From the NCBI RefSeq assembly GCF_014137945.1, contig NZ_JACGWX010000003.1, positions 1 through 64,000 of the forward strand: a stretch of 64,000 nt of DNA, given 5' to 3'. Within the stretch, counting starts at the first letter, position 1. Each line of letters begins with the position of its first letter. Shown here piece by piece: positions 40,196 through 49,403 of this stretch. The notes under the pieces are model-generated. The model saw only the letters and a program-made list of their open reading frames with translations. It had not been told where the DNA came from and ran no database searches. Made by a program: the position numbers and the translations under genes. The stretch comes from Microcella alkalica (GTDB taxonomy: Bacteria > Actinomycetota > Actinomycetes > Actinomycetales > Microbacteriaceae).

Positions 40196-41419
40196 ATGAC
40201 GGACGCGCCGCTCCTGATCGTCGGAGCCTCGATGGCAGGCCTCCGCACCGCCGAGGGTGCGCGTCGCGCCGGCTACGCGGGCCCCATCGAGTTCCTCGGC
40301 GCCGAGGCGCACGCGCCGTACAACCGGCCGCCGCTGTCGAAGGAGCTCCTGCAGACCGAGGGGCACGGGCACGACGAGGTCGCGTTCCCCATCCGCTCGG
40401 CGCTCGAGCAGGGCGTCACGTGGACGCTCGGACGCGCGGCCGCCTCGCTCGACATCTCGCGGCGGGTGGTGATCGACGAGGCCGGTGACGAGCATCCGTA
40501 CCGAGCGCTCGCGATCGCGACCGGGCTGCGCCCCAAGCCGCTTCCCGTCGACGGGCACGCGCTGACGGGCATCCACGTTCTTCGCACGCTCGACGACGCC
40601 GTCGGGTTGCGCACCTCTCTGCGCCCGGGCGCGAACGTCGTCATCCTCGGCTCGGGCTTCGTCGGCTGCGAGATCGCGGCGACCGCGGCGAAGAACGGAT
40701 GCGCGGTGTCGGTCGTCACGCAGAGCGCGGTGCCGCTCGAGCGGGCCCTCGGCCCGGAGCTCGGGGGCGAGGTGCGGCGACGCCACGAGGCGCACGGCGT
40801 GCGGTTCTTCCCGCGCGACGGGCTCTTCGGGCTCGTCGGCGACCCCTGTGTCGAGCGCGTCATCCTGTCGAGCGGCGTCATGCTCGAGTGCGACGTGCTC
40901 GTCGTGGCGATCGGGTCGGACCCGAACACCGAGTGGCTCGCAGGCTCGGGCCTCGATGTGAGCGACGGCGTGCTCGTGGACGGCGGGCTGCGCGCCCTGA
41001 CCGCGGAGGGTGCCGTCGTGCCCGACGTCTTCGCGGTCGGCGACGTCGCCCGGTACCCCAACCCGCTGTTCGACGGCGTGGCGCGTCGCGTCGAGCACTG
41101 GAACCTGCCGACCGAGACGGGCAAGCGCGCCGGCCAGCTGATCGCCGCGCACCTCGCGGGCGAGAACTGCGAACCGCTCGCGGCCGCCGGGTTCGCGCCC
41201 CTTCCGTCGTTCTGGAGCGACCAGTACGACATGCACCTGCTCGCGTTCGGCATGACCTACCTCGCCGACCGCCGAGAGCTCGTCGCCGGCGCGCTCGACG
41301 ACGAATGCGTGGTCGAGTACCACCGCGGCGACGCCCTCGTGGGCGTGTGCGGCATCGGGATGCGCTCGCTCGTGCAGAGCTACCGCTCGCGCTTCAGCGT
41401 GCCGACCGCCGCGGTCTAG
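40196..41419 (+). CDS. FAD-dependent ferredoxin reductase (rhodocoxin-reductase type)
   Basis: A 407-residue NAD(P)H:ferredoxin reductase with two Rossmann folds. FAD is bound through LLIVGASMAGLRTAEG near the N-terminus and VFAVGDVARYPNP near residue 280; NAD(P)H binds through VVILGSGFVGCEIAATAAK near residue 145. NRPPLSKELL is a hallmark of the family that serves P450s and Rieske oxygenases. Together with the preceding ferredoxin it forms the expected electron chain for the P450 at 34706. Its TAG overlaps the stop of the convergent adnB-like gene by two bases, marking the right end of the catabolic island. Confidence 0.9.
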   Translation: MTDAPLLIVGASMAGLRTAEGARRAGYAGPIEFLGAEAHAPYNRPPLSKELLQTEGHGHDEVAFPIRSALEQGVTWTLGRAAASLDISRRVVIDEAGDEHPYRALAIATGLRPKPLPVDGHALTGIHVLRTLDDAVGLRTSLRPGANVVILGSGFVGCEIAATAAKNGCAVSVVTQSAVPLERALGPELGGEVRRRHEAHGVRFFPRDGLFGLVGDPCVERVILSSGVMLECDVLVVAIGSDPNTEWLAGSGLDVSDGVLVDGGLRALTAEGAVVPDVFAVGDVARYPNPLFDGVARRVEHWNLPTETGKRAGQLIAAHLAGENCEPLAAAGFAPLPSFWSDQYDMHLLAFGMTYLADRRELVAGALDDECVVEYHRGDALVGVCGIGMRSLVQSYRSRFSVPTAAV

Positions 41420-44400
41420 CCGGCCTCTGCGTCGAGCGCCGCACGCCAGAGCACGCGCAGCTCTGCCTCGTCGGGAAGCCGCTCGGGCCGGAGCACTTCG
41501 TCGTCGGCGACGAAGTAGAAGGCCGCGTCGACGTTCGACAGCGGCAGCCCCCGCCAGCGGGCGTAGGCGAGGCGGTACACGGCGAGCTGCAGCTCCTTCG
41601 CCGCGCGATCGTCGGCGTCGCGCGGGGCTCGCCCGGTCTTCCAATCGACGATCTCAACGCGATCGCCGCCGTCCGCGCCCGGCGGCAGCGCGTAGACGGC
41701 GTCGATCTTGCAGACCAGGATGCGGCCCTCGAGCGGCACGTGCAGTTCGCGCTCGACCTCGAGCGGCCGACGGGCGGCCCACGGCGAACGCGCGAAGGTC
41801 TCCTGCAGCACGGCGAGCCGTTCGCGCTCGACCTCCTCGCCCCCGAGCTCGTCGATCGCTCCTGGCTCGAGCACGAGCCCGTCGACCGAGTCCTCCATCG
41901 TCGCGAGCCCGTAGCGCTGCTCGACCCACCGGTGGAACACGGTGCCGAGACGGGTCGCGCGATACGGCCGCTGCGGCATCGGCCGGCGCAGCCGCTCGGC
42001 GATGCCGTCGGGATCGGTGACGAAGTCCTTGAGCGTCGAGGCGGCGACGCGCAGCGGAACGGGCGCTCGACGCGCGCCGGCGAGGCGCTCGGCCCGCTCG
42101 GCGAGCAGCAGCTCGACATCGTCGTGCCAGGAGCTCGCCGCGTCAGGACTCGCCGCGCGAACGCGCGCGGCCGCGCGCTCGAGCACGGGTCGACGAGCGC
42201 CGAGAGGGTCTCCGGGCCACCAGGGCGTCGTGTCGTCGTCGAGCACGAGGGGGTTCGTCTCGTGCTCGCTCGCCTGGGGCACTCGAGGCAGGATGCCCCG
42301 CTCGATGAGGGGCGCGAGGAAGGGGCTCGACGGCCGGGGCTTCGACTGGCCCGCCCAGAAGGATCCGGTCAGCAGCAGCCGGTGGCGGGCTCGCGTGACG
42401 GCGACGTAGGCGAGCCGGCGCTCCTCGCGCTCGAGGTGCGAGCCGACCTCGGCGCAGAACGCGTCGCGGCGCTCGAGGAGCTCCTTCCGCGTCTCGGCAC
42501 TGCGCCAGGCGAAGACGGGCAGCTCGGACGCGTCGCCGCGCAGCTCGTAGGGCAGGACTCCGAGGCTGAGCCAGCCGGTCGTGCCGTCCCGCGGCCGCGC
42601 CGGCAGCTCGTCGGCGACAGCGCGAGGCACGACGACGTGATCCCACTCGAGCCCCTTCGCCCCGTGGATGGTCAGCACCTGCACCGTGCCCGGCTCCGGG
42701 TCCTCGCTGCGGGGCGAGAGGTTGTCGCGCCACTCGGCCTCGCGCAGCCAGGAGAGGAAGCCGCCGAGCGTCGCGTGATCGGCGAGAGCGAGGTACCCGT
42801 CGAGAGCGTCGAGAAAGGCCTCGCGGGGGGCGTCGCGCAGCACGCGGGCGGGGTTGGCGACGACCTCGACATCGAGCTGCAGCTCGTGCTCGACGGCCGC
42901 GACGAGGTCGGGCAGATCGAGAGCCGTCCGCGATCGCAGCCGCGCGAACAGCCGGCCCGCCTCCCGCAGCCGCTCGCGGCCGACCTCGCTCAGGCGAGCG
43001 AGCTGCCCGTGGGTCTCGGGAGCGGTGGCGACGAAGTCGACGGCGTCGACGAGCGAGACGCCGTCGGTGGAGGCGACCGAGGCGCGCATCCGCTCAATGA
43101 CCTCAGGCGGGAAGGCCCGCTGGGCGAGGTCTCGCTCGCGCAGCCAGGAGGCGATGCCGCGCAGCGCCTCGAGGTCGGCCAGCCCGATGCGCCACCGCGG
43201 TCCGGCGAGCAGGCGCACGAGCTCGGTACCCGCCGCCGGATCGTCGACCACGGCGAGCGCGCTCACGAGGTCGGCGATCTCCGGCTCGGCGAGGAGCCCG
43301 CCGATGCCGAGCACGTGGAAGGGCACACCGTGCTCGCGCAGCGCGGCGAGGAACACGGGCTGCAGCGTGCGATTGCGCATGAGCATCGCGGCGCTCGGCC
43401 GCAGCGGCCGGCCGTTATCGTCGACGGCGCCCGCGCCGAGCCCGTGGGGCGGCTCGGCGAGGCGGGCGGCGAGCCACCGCGCGACGGCGTCCGCCTCCTC
43501 CGTCACCGTCTCGAGCTGCACGAGCTCGACGGGCTCCGCGCTCGCGGCGGGGCCGGGGTGCAGGCGCTCGACCGGCACGCCGCCGCGCGCGGTGAGCGGT
43601 TCGACGAGCGCATTGGCGACGTCGAGCACGCGTCGGCCGTTCCGCCAGGACGTGCTCAGCGAGTAGCGGGCGACGCCGCCCTCCTCGCCGCGGGCGAATC
43701 GACGGGCGAAGTCGTCGAGGTTCGACGCGCTGGCCCCGCGCCAGCCGTAGATCGACTGGTGCGGGTCGCCGACGGCCATGACGGGGAGACCGGCGAAAAG
43801 GGACGCGAGCAGGCGTGACTGCGCGACGTTGGTGTCCTGGTACTCGTCGAGCAGGACGACGCGATAACGGTCGCGGACCCCCTCCGCGACCTCGCCATGG
43901 CGCCCGACGATGCGCAGCGCGAGGCTCACCTGGTCGCTGAACTCGACGAGACCCTCGCGGGCCTTGACGGCCTGGAAGCGCTCGACGAGATCGACGATCG
44001 GGAGGGTGGCGCCGAGCGTGAGGAGGGAGGTCATCCCCTGGGCGCGCTCGTACCGGTCGCCGAGCGGCAGATCGGAGACGCGGAGGAAGTCGGTGATGAG
44101 CGTGCGGACGTCTGCGATGTCGGCGTCGTGCTCGGCGACCGCGTGGGCGAGCTGGAGCACGGCCGCGGTGATCCGATCGATCGGCCGGTCGAGATCGGCG
44201 AGCCGCGCGTCGTCGGAGCCGGTCACGAGCTGGCGCGCGAGCTGCCAGGCGCTCGCCTCGCCGAGCACCGCACCCTCGGGGTCGCGGCCGATGAGCACGG
44301 CGTGGTCGCGGTAGAGGGTGGAGGCGAAGGCGTTGTAGGTCGAGACGGTCGGCTGGGTGAACGCGTCGACGAGCGGGGGCGCGCTCGCATCGCCAGCCAT

Positions 44401-44709
44401 GAGCGGTGTGCGCCCGAGGGCGGTGAGCCGTTCGCGGATCCGGTGCGAGAGCTCGCCAGCGGCCTTGCGCGTGAAGGTGAGGCCGAGAACCTGCTCCGGC
44501 GCCACGAACCCGTTCGCGACGAGCCACAGCACGCGCGCCGACATGGTCTCGGTCTTGCCCGACCCGGCGCCGGCGACGACGAGCGCGGGGCCGAGCGGCG
44601 CCTCGATGACGGCCCGCTGCTCCGCGGTCGGCCGATGCTGCCCGATGGCGTCGGCGATGTCATCGGCGCTCACGCGGGCTCCGGGCACGGAGGCGATCCA
44701 GGTCGTCAT
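41416..44709 (-). CDS. adnB: AdnB-like helicase-nuclease (recombination motor)
   Basis: A 1097-residue protein with an N-terminal SF1A helicase and a C-terminal RecB-type nuclease. Helicase motifs: Walker A VVAGAGSGKTETMSAR, motif Ia LTFTRKAAGEL, Walker B VVLLDEYQDTN, SIYGWRGA, TIHGAKGLEWDHVVV and YVAVTRARHRLLL. The nuclease motif is VCKIDAVYAL with VEIVDWKTGRAP (Asp and Asp-x-Lys). Size and order match the AdnAB heterodimer that resects DNA double-strand breaks in mycobacteria and relatives. The ATG shares one base with the stop of the adnA-like gene (TGATG), so the subunits are made in step. Confidence 0.88.
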   Translation of the reverse strand: MTTWIASVPGARVSADDIADAIGQHRPTAEQRAVIEAPLGPALVVAGAGSGKTETMSARVLWLVANGFVAPEQVLGLTFTRKAAGELSHRIRERLTALGRTPLMAGDASAPPLVDAFTQPTVSTYNAFASTLYRDHAVLIGRDPEGAVLGEASAWQLARQLVTGSDDARLADLDRPIDRITAAVLQLAHAVAEHDADIADVRTLITDFLRVSDLPLGDRYERAQGMTSLLTLGATLPIVDLVERFQAVKAREGLVEFSDQVSLALRIVGRHGEVAEGVRDRYRVVLLDEYQDTNVAQSRLLASLFAGLPVMAVGDPHQSIYGWRGASASNLDDFARRFARGEEGGVARYSLSTSWRNGRRVLDVANALVEPLTARGGVPVERLHPGPAASAEPVELVQLETVTEEADAVARWLAARLAEPPHGLGAGAVDDNGRPLRPSAAMLMRNRTLQPVFLAALREHGVPFHVLGIGGLLAEPEIADLVSALAVVDDPAAGTELVRLLAGPRWRIGLADLEALRGIASWLRERDLAQRAFPPEVIERMRASVASTDGVSLVDAVDFVATAPETHGQLARLSEVGRERLREAGRLFARLRSRTALDLPDLVAAVEHELQLDVEVVANPARVLRDAPREAFLDALDGYLALADHATLGGFLSWLREAEWRDNLSPRSEDPEPGTVQVLTIHGAKGLEWDHVVVPRAVADELPARPRDGTTGWLSLGVLPYELRGDASELPVFAWRSAETRKELLERRDAFCAEVGSHLEREERRLAYVAVTRARHRLLLTGSFWAGQSKPRPSSPFLAPLIERGILPRVPQASEHETNPLVLDDDTTPWWPGDPLGARRPVLERAAARVRAASPDAASSWHDDVELLLAERAERLAGARRAPVPLRVAASTLKDFVTDPDGIAERLRRPMPQRPYRATRLGTVFHRWVEQRYGLATMEDSVDGLVLEPGAIDELGGEEVERERLAVLQETFARSPWAARRPLEVERELHVPLEGRILVCKIDAVYALPPGADGGDRVEIVDWKTGRAPRDADDRAAKELQLAVYRLAYARWRGLPLSNVDAAFYFVADDEVLRPERLPDEAELRVLWRAALDAEAG

Positions 44710-47700
44710 CACTCCCCCGTCACGGATGGGACGCGATGGATGCGATGGCGCAAGGCGCCGTAGTCGTAGCGACCGACGGATCGCGCTCCCGTGAGCTCCG
44801 CGACGGCGATCGCGGCGACGGCCTGACGCAGTCGCTCGCGGAACGCCTCGAGCCCGGACTCGTCGAGCACCGGCTGGCTCGCCTCGCGGTAGGGTTTGCC
44901 GCGCACGCCCTCCCTCACGAACAGCAGTCGGGCGCCCTCCGCGTAGTGCGGCCCGAGCCCGTCGAGGATCTCGTCGAACGCCCCGTCCGCGTAGGCCAGC
45001 TGGTACGCGCCGAGCTGCGCGTTCTCGGCCGCACGGGCATCCGTCACTGGCTTGCCGGTCTTGAGATCGATGATCCGCACCGCGCCGTCGGCCCCGCGCT
45101 CGATGCGGTCGACAGTGCCCCGGAGCCGCACGCGGTCGACGTCGACCTCGAAGCGCCGCTCGGCGGCGACGAGAGCGCGGCCGGCGCTCGCGGCGTCCTG
45201 CAGATAGACGGCGACGCCCTGGGCGTAGCGGCGCGCGAGGCGACGCTGCTGGTCGGCGAGCCAGGGCGACTCGAACACGAGCTCGCTCCAGCGCGCCTCG
45301 ATCGCAGCCCACACCGCGTCGACGGTCGGGTCGGTCGCGGTCTCCATCGCGCCGTGCACGATCGTGCCGATGCCCATCGCGGGGCTCGACTCCTCGGGCG
45401 CGACGCGATCGAGGAACCAGTCGAGCGGCGACGACTCGATCGATTCGAGCTTCGACGGCGAGAGCGCGACGCTGTCTGCCTCGGCGAAGAGGGGCGTCGT
45501 CGTCGAGGGCTCGATGAGCCCCCACCACTCCGCGGGATCAGCACCGGGCACCTGAGCGTCGGTGAGGCGCCGCAGGGCGACCGCGGCGTCGGCGCGCGCG
45601 GACTCGCCCGCCGCCGGATCGGCGAGGATGCGCCTCAGGTGCCCGACGAGTCGCCTGAGCGAGCGGGGCCTGCCCCTGCGTCGCTCACGGGCGGCCGCGC
45701 CACCATCGACGCCGCCCGACGCGTCGCTCGCAGCCGCATCGCCCACTGCCGCGGCGTCGGCGACGACCTGCCACAGGGCGCTGGGCTGCTCGTCGTCTCC
45801 GGCGGTCGCCGTCGCGATGAGCTGGTGGCGCGCCCGCGAGAACGCGAGCACGGCCATCCGCAGCTCGTCGTCGAGCACGAGCCGCCGCTCGTCGATGTCG
45901 TCGACGGGCAGGCCGCTCGCGAGCCGGCTGATCGCGGGGGCGTGCAGCAGCGACCCGCGGATCCGCAGGTTCGGCCACACCCCCTCCGTGAGCCCCGCGA
46001 CGATGACGGCGTCGACCTCGAGCCCGGTCGCCGACGCGGGCGTCGTCACGAGCACCGACTCGGCCGTGCGAACCGGGGCGAGCAGGTCGTCGGCGACGTC
46101 GCTGTCGAGCACACGGGCGAGGAAGGCTTCGACCGTCGCCTCCGGCACCGTGTCGACGATGGTCGTGGCCGCCGTGAACACGGCGACGATCGCGTCGAGC
46201 GCGCGGTCGGCTTCCGCGGCCACGACCCCCGCGCCGGCCGACTGGCGGGCCCAGTCGTCGGCGACGCGCGCGTCGCTCCACGCCGCCCACAGCAGCTCGT
46301 CGACGGTGGCTCCTTCCTCATGACGGCGACGGATGCCCGCGAGCGTCCGCGCGACGCGCGCGGCGCGGCGGGCCACGCGATGGTCGATCGTCTCGAGCCG
46401 GTCGGGCGCGGCGAGCGCCTCGACCAGCAGCTGGTCGGCCGGGCGATCGCCGTCGCCCGCGAGCTCCTCCGCCCGCAGCGCCCGACGCAGTCGACGCAGG
46501 CCGATGCGGTCGAGGCCGCCGAGCGGCCCGAGCAGAAGCTCGGTCGCGGAGGCTGCGTCGAGGGGGTTTCGCGCGACCCCGACGTCGACGAAGCGGATGA
46601 GCGCGCGCGCGGCGGGGTGCTCGCGCAGCGGCCGCCCGGCGGCGGTGGTCCGCACGGGGACATCGGCGACGGCGAGAGCGCGCGCGATGAGCGGAACCTG
46701 CGCGCCGCTGCGCACGACCACCGCCATGCGCGACCACGGCACCCCGTCCAGCACGTGCCGCTCCCGCAGCAGGTCGGCGACGAGGGCGCGCTCGCGCGCC
46801 CCGCTCGGCGCGGTGAGGGCCATGAGGGGCGGATCGAGGGCGGGCGAGCTCTCGCCGTCCGCGTCGCTGTTGTCGCGCTCGCGCCCGGGGAGCGCCCGCC
46901 GCTGCCTTCCCGCCGCCGCCGTGCCCACTCGCCCGGCGAGCGACGCGGCAAGCGCGCGCAGAGCGGGCCCGTGCCGGTGGGCCGTGCTGAGCACGAGCGT
47001 CGGCAGCGAGGCCCCGGGAGCGGCGCGCTCGACCACGGAGGCGAAGCGCGCGACCGCGTCGGGCTCGGAGCCGCGGAAGGTGTTCGTGGCGACGTCCGGG
47101 TCGCCGATGACGATGACGGTCGTACCGCGCGCGGCGAGCGCGGCGAGCAGATCGAAGCCGCTCGGCGTCGCGTCGTGAGCGTCGTCCAGGACGACCAGGC
47201 GGGGCGCGGGAGGAGCGGCGGGCAGCGGGTCGCTGATGAGCCCGATCGCGGCGCGCACGAGCTCCGCAGGGTCGACCTGGTCGGCGCGCGCGCCGCCGAG
47301 GACCGCACGGTACTCGTCGACGAAGTCGGCGATCGCCGCCCACTCGGGCCGCGAGCGCCGAGCGGCCGCCGCTCGCAGATCGTGCGTGGACCAGTGGTGC
47401 TCGGAGAGCCGCGCGATGACGTCGCGGAGCTCGGTTCGGAAGGCGCCGAGCGCGCGGACGTCCGGCCCGAGATGATCGGGCCAGAGCGGCCCCGCCCCGT
47501 CGGCGAGGTGCCCGTCGAGCAGCTCGGCGATGTCGGCGTCCTGGTCGGCGCCCGACAGCAGTCGCGGATCGGCAGCCCCCGCGAGCCGCGCCTCGGCCGT
47601 CACGAGGGAGTGCGCGAACGACGCGATCGATCGTGCGAGCGGGCCGGGCAGCACGGGCGCCCGCGTCTCGTCGGGCTCCGCGAGGCGCAGGGCGATCCTA

Positions 47701-47900
47701 TCGCGCAGCGCGGTCGCCGATCGTCGCGACGGCGTGAGCACGAGCACCTCGTCCGGCGCGAGGCCGTCCTCGAGCACGGCGCGCGCGACGATCTCGATCG
47801 CGACGGTCGTCTTGCCCGTCCCCGGGGCGCCGAGCACGACCGCTCCGCGCCCGCGCCGCGCCTCGACGGCGGCGAGCTGCGAGGGATCGAGCGGGGGCAT
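44709..47900 (-). CDS. adnA: AdnA-like helicase-nuclease subunit
   Basis: A 1063-residue partner of the downstream protein. The helicase part has Walker A VVLGAPGTGKTTVAIE, LTPSRRSATALRDRI and LVVLDDAHDATPSG in place of the usual DExx, a weaker motif II as seen in AdnA. The nuclease domain has IGTIVHGAMETA, LRGTVDRIERG and VRIIDLKTGKP, so the metal-binding Asp and Lys are retained. No Cys residue is seen in the protein, so the C-terminal iron-sulphur staple present in some AddB/AdnA-type nucleases is absent. The start follows a TAGCGT box by six bases. It should act with AdnB in end resection for recombination. Confidence 0.86.
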   Translation of the reverse strand: MPPLDPSQLAAVEARRGRGAVVLGAPGTGKTTVAIEIVARAVLEDGLAPDEVLVLTPSRRSATALRDRIALRLAEPDETRAPVLPGPLARSIASFAHSLVTAEARLAGAADPRLLSGADQDADIAELLDGHLADGAGPLWPDHLGPDVRALGAFRTELRDVIARLSEHHWSTHDLRAAAARRSRPEWAAIADFVDEYRAVLGGARADQVDPAELVRAAIGLISDPLPAAPPAPRLVVLDDAHDATPSGFDLLAALAARGTTVIVIGDPDVATNTFRGSEPDAVARFASVVERAAPGASLPTLVLSTAHRHGPALRALAASLAGRVGTAAAGRQRRALPGRERDNSDADGESSPALDPPLMALTAPSGARERALVADLLRERHVLDGVPWSRMAVVVRSGAQVPLIARALAVADVPVRTTAAGRPLREHPAARALIRFVDVGVARNPLDAASATELLLGPLGGLDRIGLRRLRRALRAEELAGDGDRPADQLLVEALAAPDRLETIDHRVARRAARVARTLAGIRRRHEEGATVDELLWAAWSDARVADDWARQSAGAGVVAAEADRALDAIVAVFTAATTIVDTVPEATVEAFLARVLDSDVADDLLAPVRTAESVLVTTPASATGLEVDAVIVAGLTEGVWPNLRIRGSLLHAPAISRLASGLPVDDIDERRLVLDDELRMAVLAFSRARHQLIATATAGDDEQPSALWQVVADAAAVGDAAASDASGGVDGGAAARERRRGRPRSLRRLVGHLRRILADPAAGESARADAAVALRRLTDAQVPGADPAEWWGLIEPSTTTPLFAEADSVALSPSKLESIESSPLDWFLDRVAPEESSPAMGIGTIVHGAMETATDPTVDAVWAAIEARWSELVFESPWLADQQRRLARRYAQGVAVYLQDAASAGRALVAAERRFEVDVDRVRLRGTVDRIERGADGAVRIIDLKTGKPVTDARAAENAQLGAYQLAYADGAFDEILDGLGPHYAEGARLLFVREGVRGKPYREASQPVLDESGLEAFRERLRQAVAAIAVAELTGARSVGRYDYGALRHRIHRVPSVTGE

Positions 47901-47906
47901 GTCCTC

Positions 47907-47912
47907 ACGCTA
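47907..47912 (-). promoter_or_regulatory. -10 box for leaderless start of the adnAB operon
   Basis: TAGCGT, six bases (GAGGAC), then ATG at 47900. The spacer also holds a weak GAGGA too close to the start to act as a normal Shine-Dalgarno. Confidence 0.55.
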
Positions 47913-48002
47913 GCGCCGGGCTCCGACACCCTCGCGGCGGCCCGGCCGAGCGCCGGCGGTCCGCTCTCGGTGAACGCCGCGGAACGGCCTCGTGCGCCGG
48001 GG

Positions 48003-48008
48003 TACAGT
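48003..48008 (+). promoter_or_regulatory. -10 box for leaderless start of the DUF3107 gene
   Basis: TACAGT, seven bases (GACGTTC), then GTG at 48016. Confidence 0.6.
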
Positions 48009-48015
48009 GACGTTC

Positions 48016-48237
48016 GTGGACATTCGCATCGGCATCCTCAACAGCCCCCGTGAGCTCTCCTTCGAGACCTCGCAGACCGCCGCCGACATCGAGAAGGCGG
48101 TGACCGAGGCTCTCGACGCCGGCACCGTCCTCACTCTCGCCGACGACAAGGGCAAGCACTACGTGGTGCCCGCCGCGGCCATCGGCTACGTCGAGATCGG
48201 GTCGGAATCGGCTCGGCGCGTGGGCTTCGTCGGCTGA
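48016..48237 (+). CDS. DUF3107 small protein
   Basis: A 73-residue protein beginning VDIRIGILNSPRELSFE, the conserved start of DUF3107, with the second conserved block TLADDKGKHYVVPAAAIGYV. It is a small beta-rich cytosolic protein found across Actinobacteria; M. tuberculosis Rv3208A (TB9.4) is the counterpart from memory. No biochemical function is established. The GTG at 48016 is chosen over the upstream in-frame ATG because it fits the leaderless spacing and the family start. Confidence 0.85.
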   Translation: MDIRIGILNSPRELSFETSQTAADIEKAVTEALDAGTVLTLADDKGKHYVVPAAAIGYVEIGSESARRVGFVG

Positions 48238-48239
48238 CG

Positions 48240-48560
48240 ATGGAGCTCCTCTACGTCACGGTCATCGGCGCCGCACTCGGCCTCGGCGTGCGCTACGGCG
48301 TTCCCGGCCGCGATACGCACGGCCTGCTGCTGATCCCCGCGACAGCCGCGGCCGCGACGGCGGCGACGTGGGTGCTCCTGCTGTGGCTGGGCTTCACCTT
48401 CGACGGCGGATGGATCTGGGTCTTCAGCCTGCTGATCGGCCCCGGCGTCGCGCTCGCTTTCGCTCTGCTGCTGCCGCCGCGTCGGCGCGAGGCCGACGAC
48501 GCGCTGCTGGCGCGCCTGATGGCGCCGGGCGGGATGCCCGCACCGGCCCGCTCCGTCTGA
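48240..48560 (+). CDS. Small membrane protein of unknown function
   Basis: A 106-residue protein with three hydrophobic segments (about residues 3-17, 27-50 and 57-76; for example TVIGAALGLGVRYG and GGWIWVFSLLIGPGVALAFA) and a short charged tail (RREADDALLARLMAPGG). It begins two bases after the DUF3107 stop, so the genes are co-transcribed. No family was recognised beyond its being a conserved neighbour of this type. Confidence 0.7.
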   Translation: MELLYVTVIGAALGLGVRYGVPGRDTHGLLLIPATAAAATAATWVLLLWLGFTFDGGWIWVFSLLIGPGVALAFALLLPPRRREADDALLARLMAPGGMPAPARSV

Positions 48561-48594
48561 TCGGCGCGCAGACCGCCCGGTACGCCTTCGCGGC

Positions 48595-49311
48595 CTAGGC
48601 CGTGAGCCCGAGGCGGTCGAGCCGCCGGGTGTGCTCGGCGATCAGTTCGGTGAACACGGGCTCGATCTGCGCCTCGTCGCGGGTCCGATCGGCGTGCAGC
48701 ACGAGCGCCGACCTGGCTTGCAGCATGGTGTCGCCGACGAGCCGCCGGCACCACAGCGCGAGCCGGGAGGAGAGCCGCGGATTCGCGGCGATGGCGCGCT
48801 CGACGATCGCGTGGAGCGGCCTCTCGATGTCGCCATCGCCGAGCACGGCCTCGACCCGCTCGCGCGAGTCGCGCGGAAGACCGGCGCCGAGCCTGATCCA
48901 GAAGTCGGTGAGGAAGCCGATCGCGACGTGCGCGCTCGCGACCTGCTCGTGCCAGTCCGCCCCCATCGTCCGTCGCTCGAACTCCTGGACGCCCGCGAGG
49001 TGGGGCTCCATGATCCCCGCCGGATCGAGCTTCATGCGCTCCATCTCCGCGATGAGCCCCCGGTAGCGTGAGAGGACCGTCGCCGCTGCCGCGGCGAGAA
49101 GATCCTTCTCGGCGACGCGGGGGGCGTTCGCGACCGCGTGGCTCAGCTGCTCGAAGAAAGTGAGGTGCAGAGCGGCGCAGTGGCCGAGGAACACGTCGGT
49201 CTCCGGGGTCAGCTCGTGCAGATCGACGCGAGTCGCCGCAGTGGACGTGTCTCGCGCGGGGAGCGTCGGCGCCGGCACGCGCGGGCTGGTGCGTCGGAGC
49301 CACGGGGTCAC
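48595..49311 (-). CDS. Ferritin-like fold protein
   Basis: A 238-residue all-helical protein. Residues ~35-215 give four long helices with the spaced Glu/His residues of a ferritin-like di-iron bundle (LHLTFFEQLSHAV, AEKDLLAAAAATVLSRYRGL, EPHLAGVQEFERRTMGADWH, LHADRTRDEAQIEPVF). It is seen beside DUF3107 and a DEAD-box helicase in many Actinobacteria. Resemblance to tRNA hydroxylase (MiaE) or oxidase folds is possible but not demonstrated. GTG 49311 is chosen because it is six bases after a TAGGCT box; GTG 49317 is the alternative. Confidence 0.72.
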   Translation of the reverse strand: MTPWLRRTSPRVPAPTLPARDTSTAATRVDLHELTPETDVFLGHCAALHLTFFEQLSHAVANAPRVAEKDLLAAAAATVLSRYRGLIAEMERMKLDPAGIMEPHLAGVQEFERRTMGADWHEQVASAHVAIGFLTDFWIRLGAGLPRDSRERVEAVLGDGDIERPLHAIVERAIAANPRLSSRLALWCRRLVGDTMLQARSALVLHADRTRDEAQIEPVFTELIAEHTRRLDRLGLTA

Positions 49312-49317
49312 GCGCAC

Positions 49318-49323
49318 AGCCTA
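49318..49323 (-). promoter_or_regulatory. -10 box for leaderless start of the ferritin-like gene
   Basis: TAGGCT, six bases (GTGCGC), then GTG at 49311. Confidence 0.55.
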
Positions 49324-49403
49324 GGCGATGCGCTCGTCGGCGGTAGCGTGAGCCCTCCGGGTAAAGTGGGCCGTACCAAATACCAGACAAGGCGAACCTT
49401 TAC

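Noticed and set aside
28477-41419. A mobile element carrying the catabolic island
   Set aside because: No transposase, integrase, terminal repeat or tRNA-linked attachment site was found at either edge. The only tRNA in the window is 13 kb away.
44710-45528. N-terminal extension of the AdnB-like frame
   Set aside because: It overlaps the coding end of the AdnA-like gene in another frame; ATG 44709 fits the TGATG coupling and the family start.
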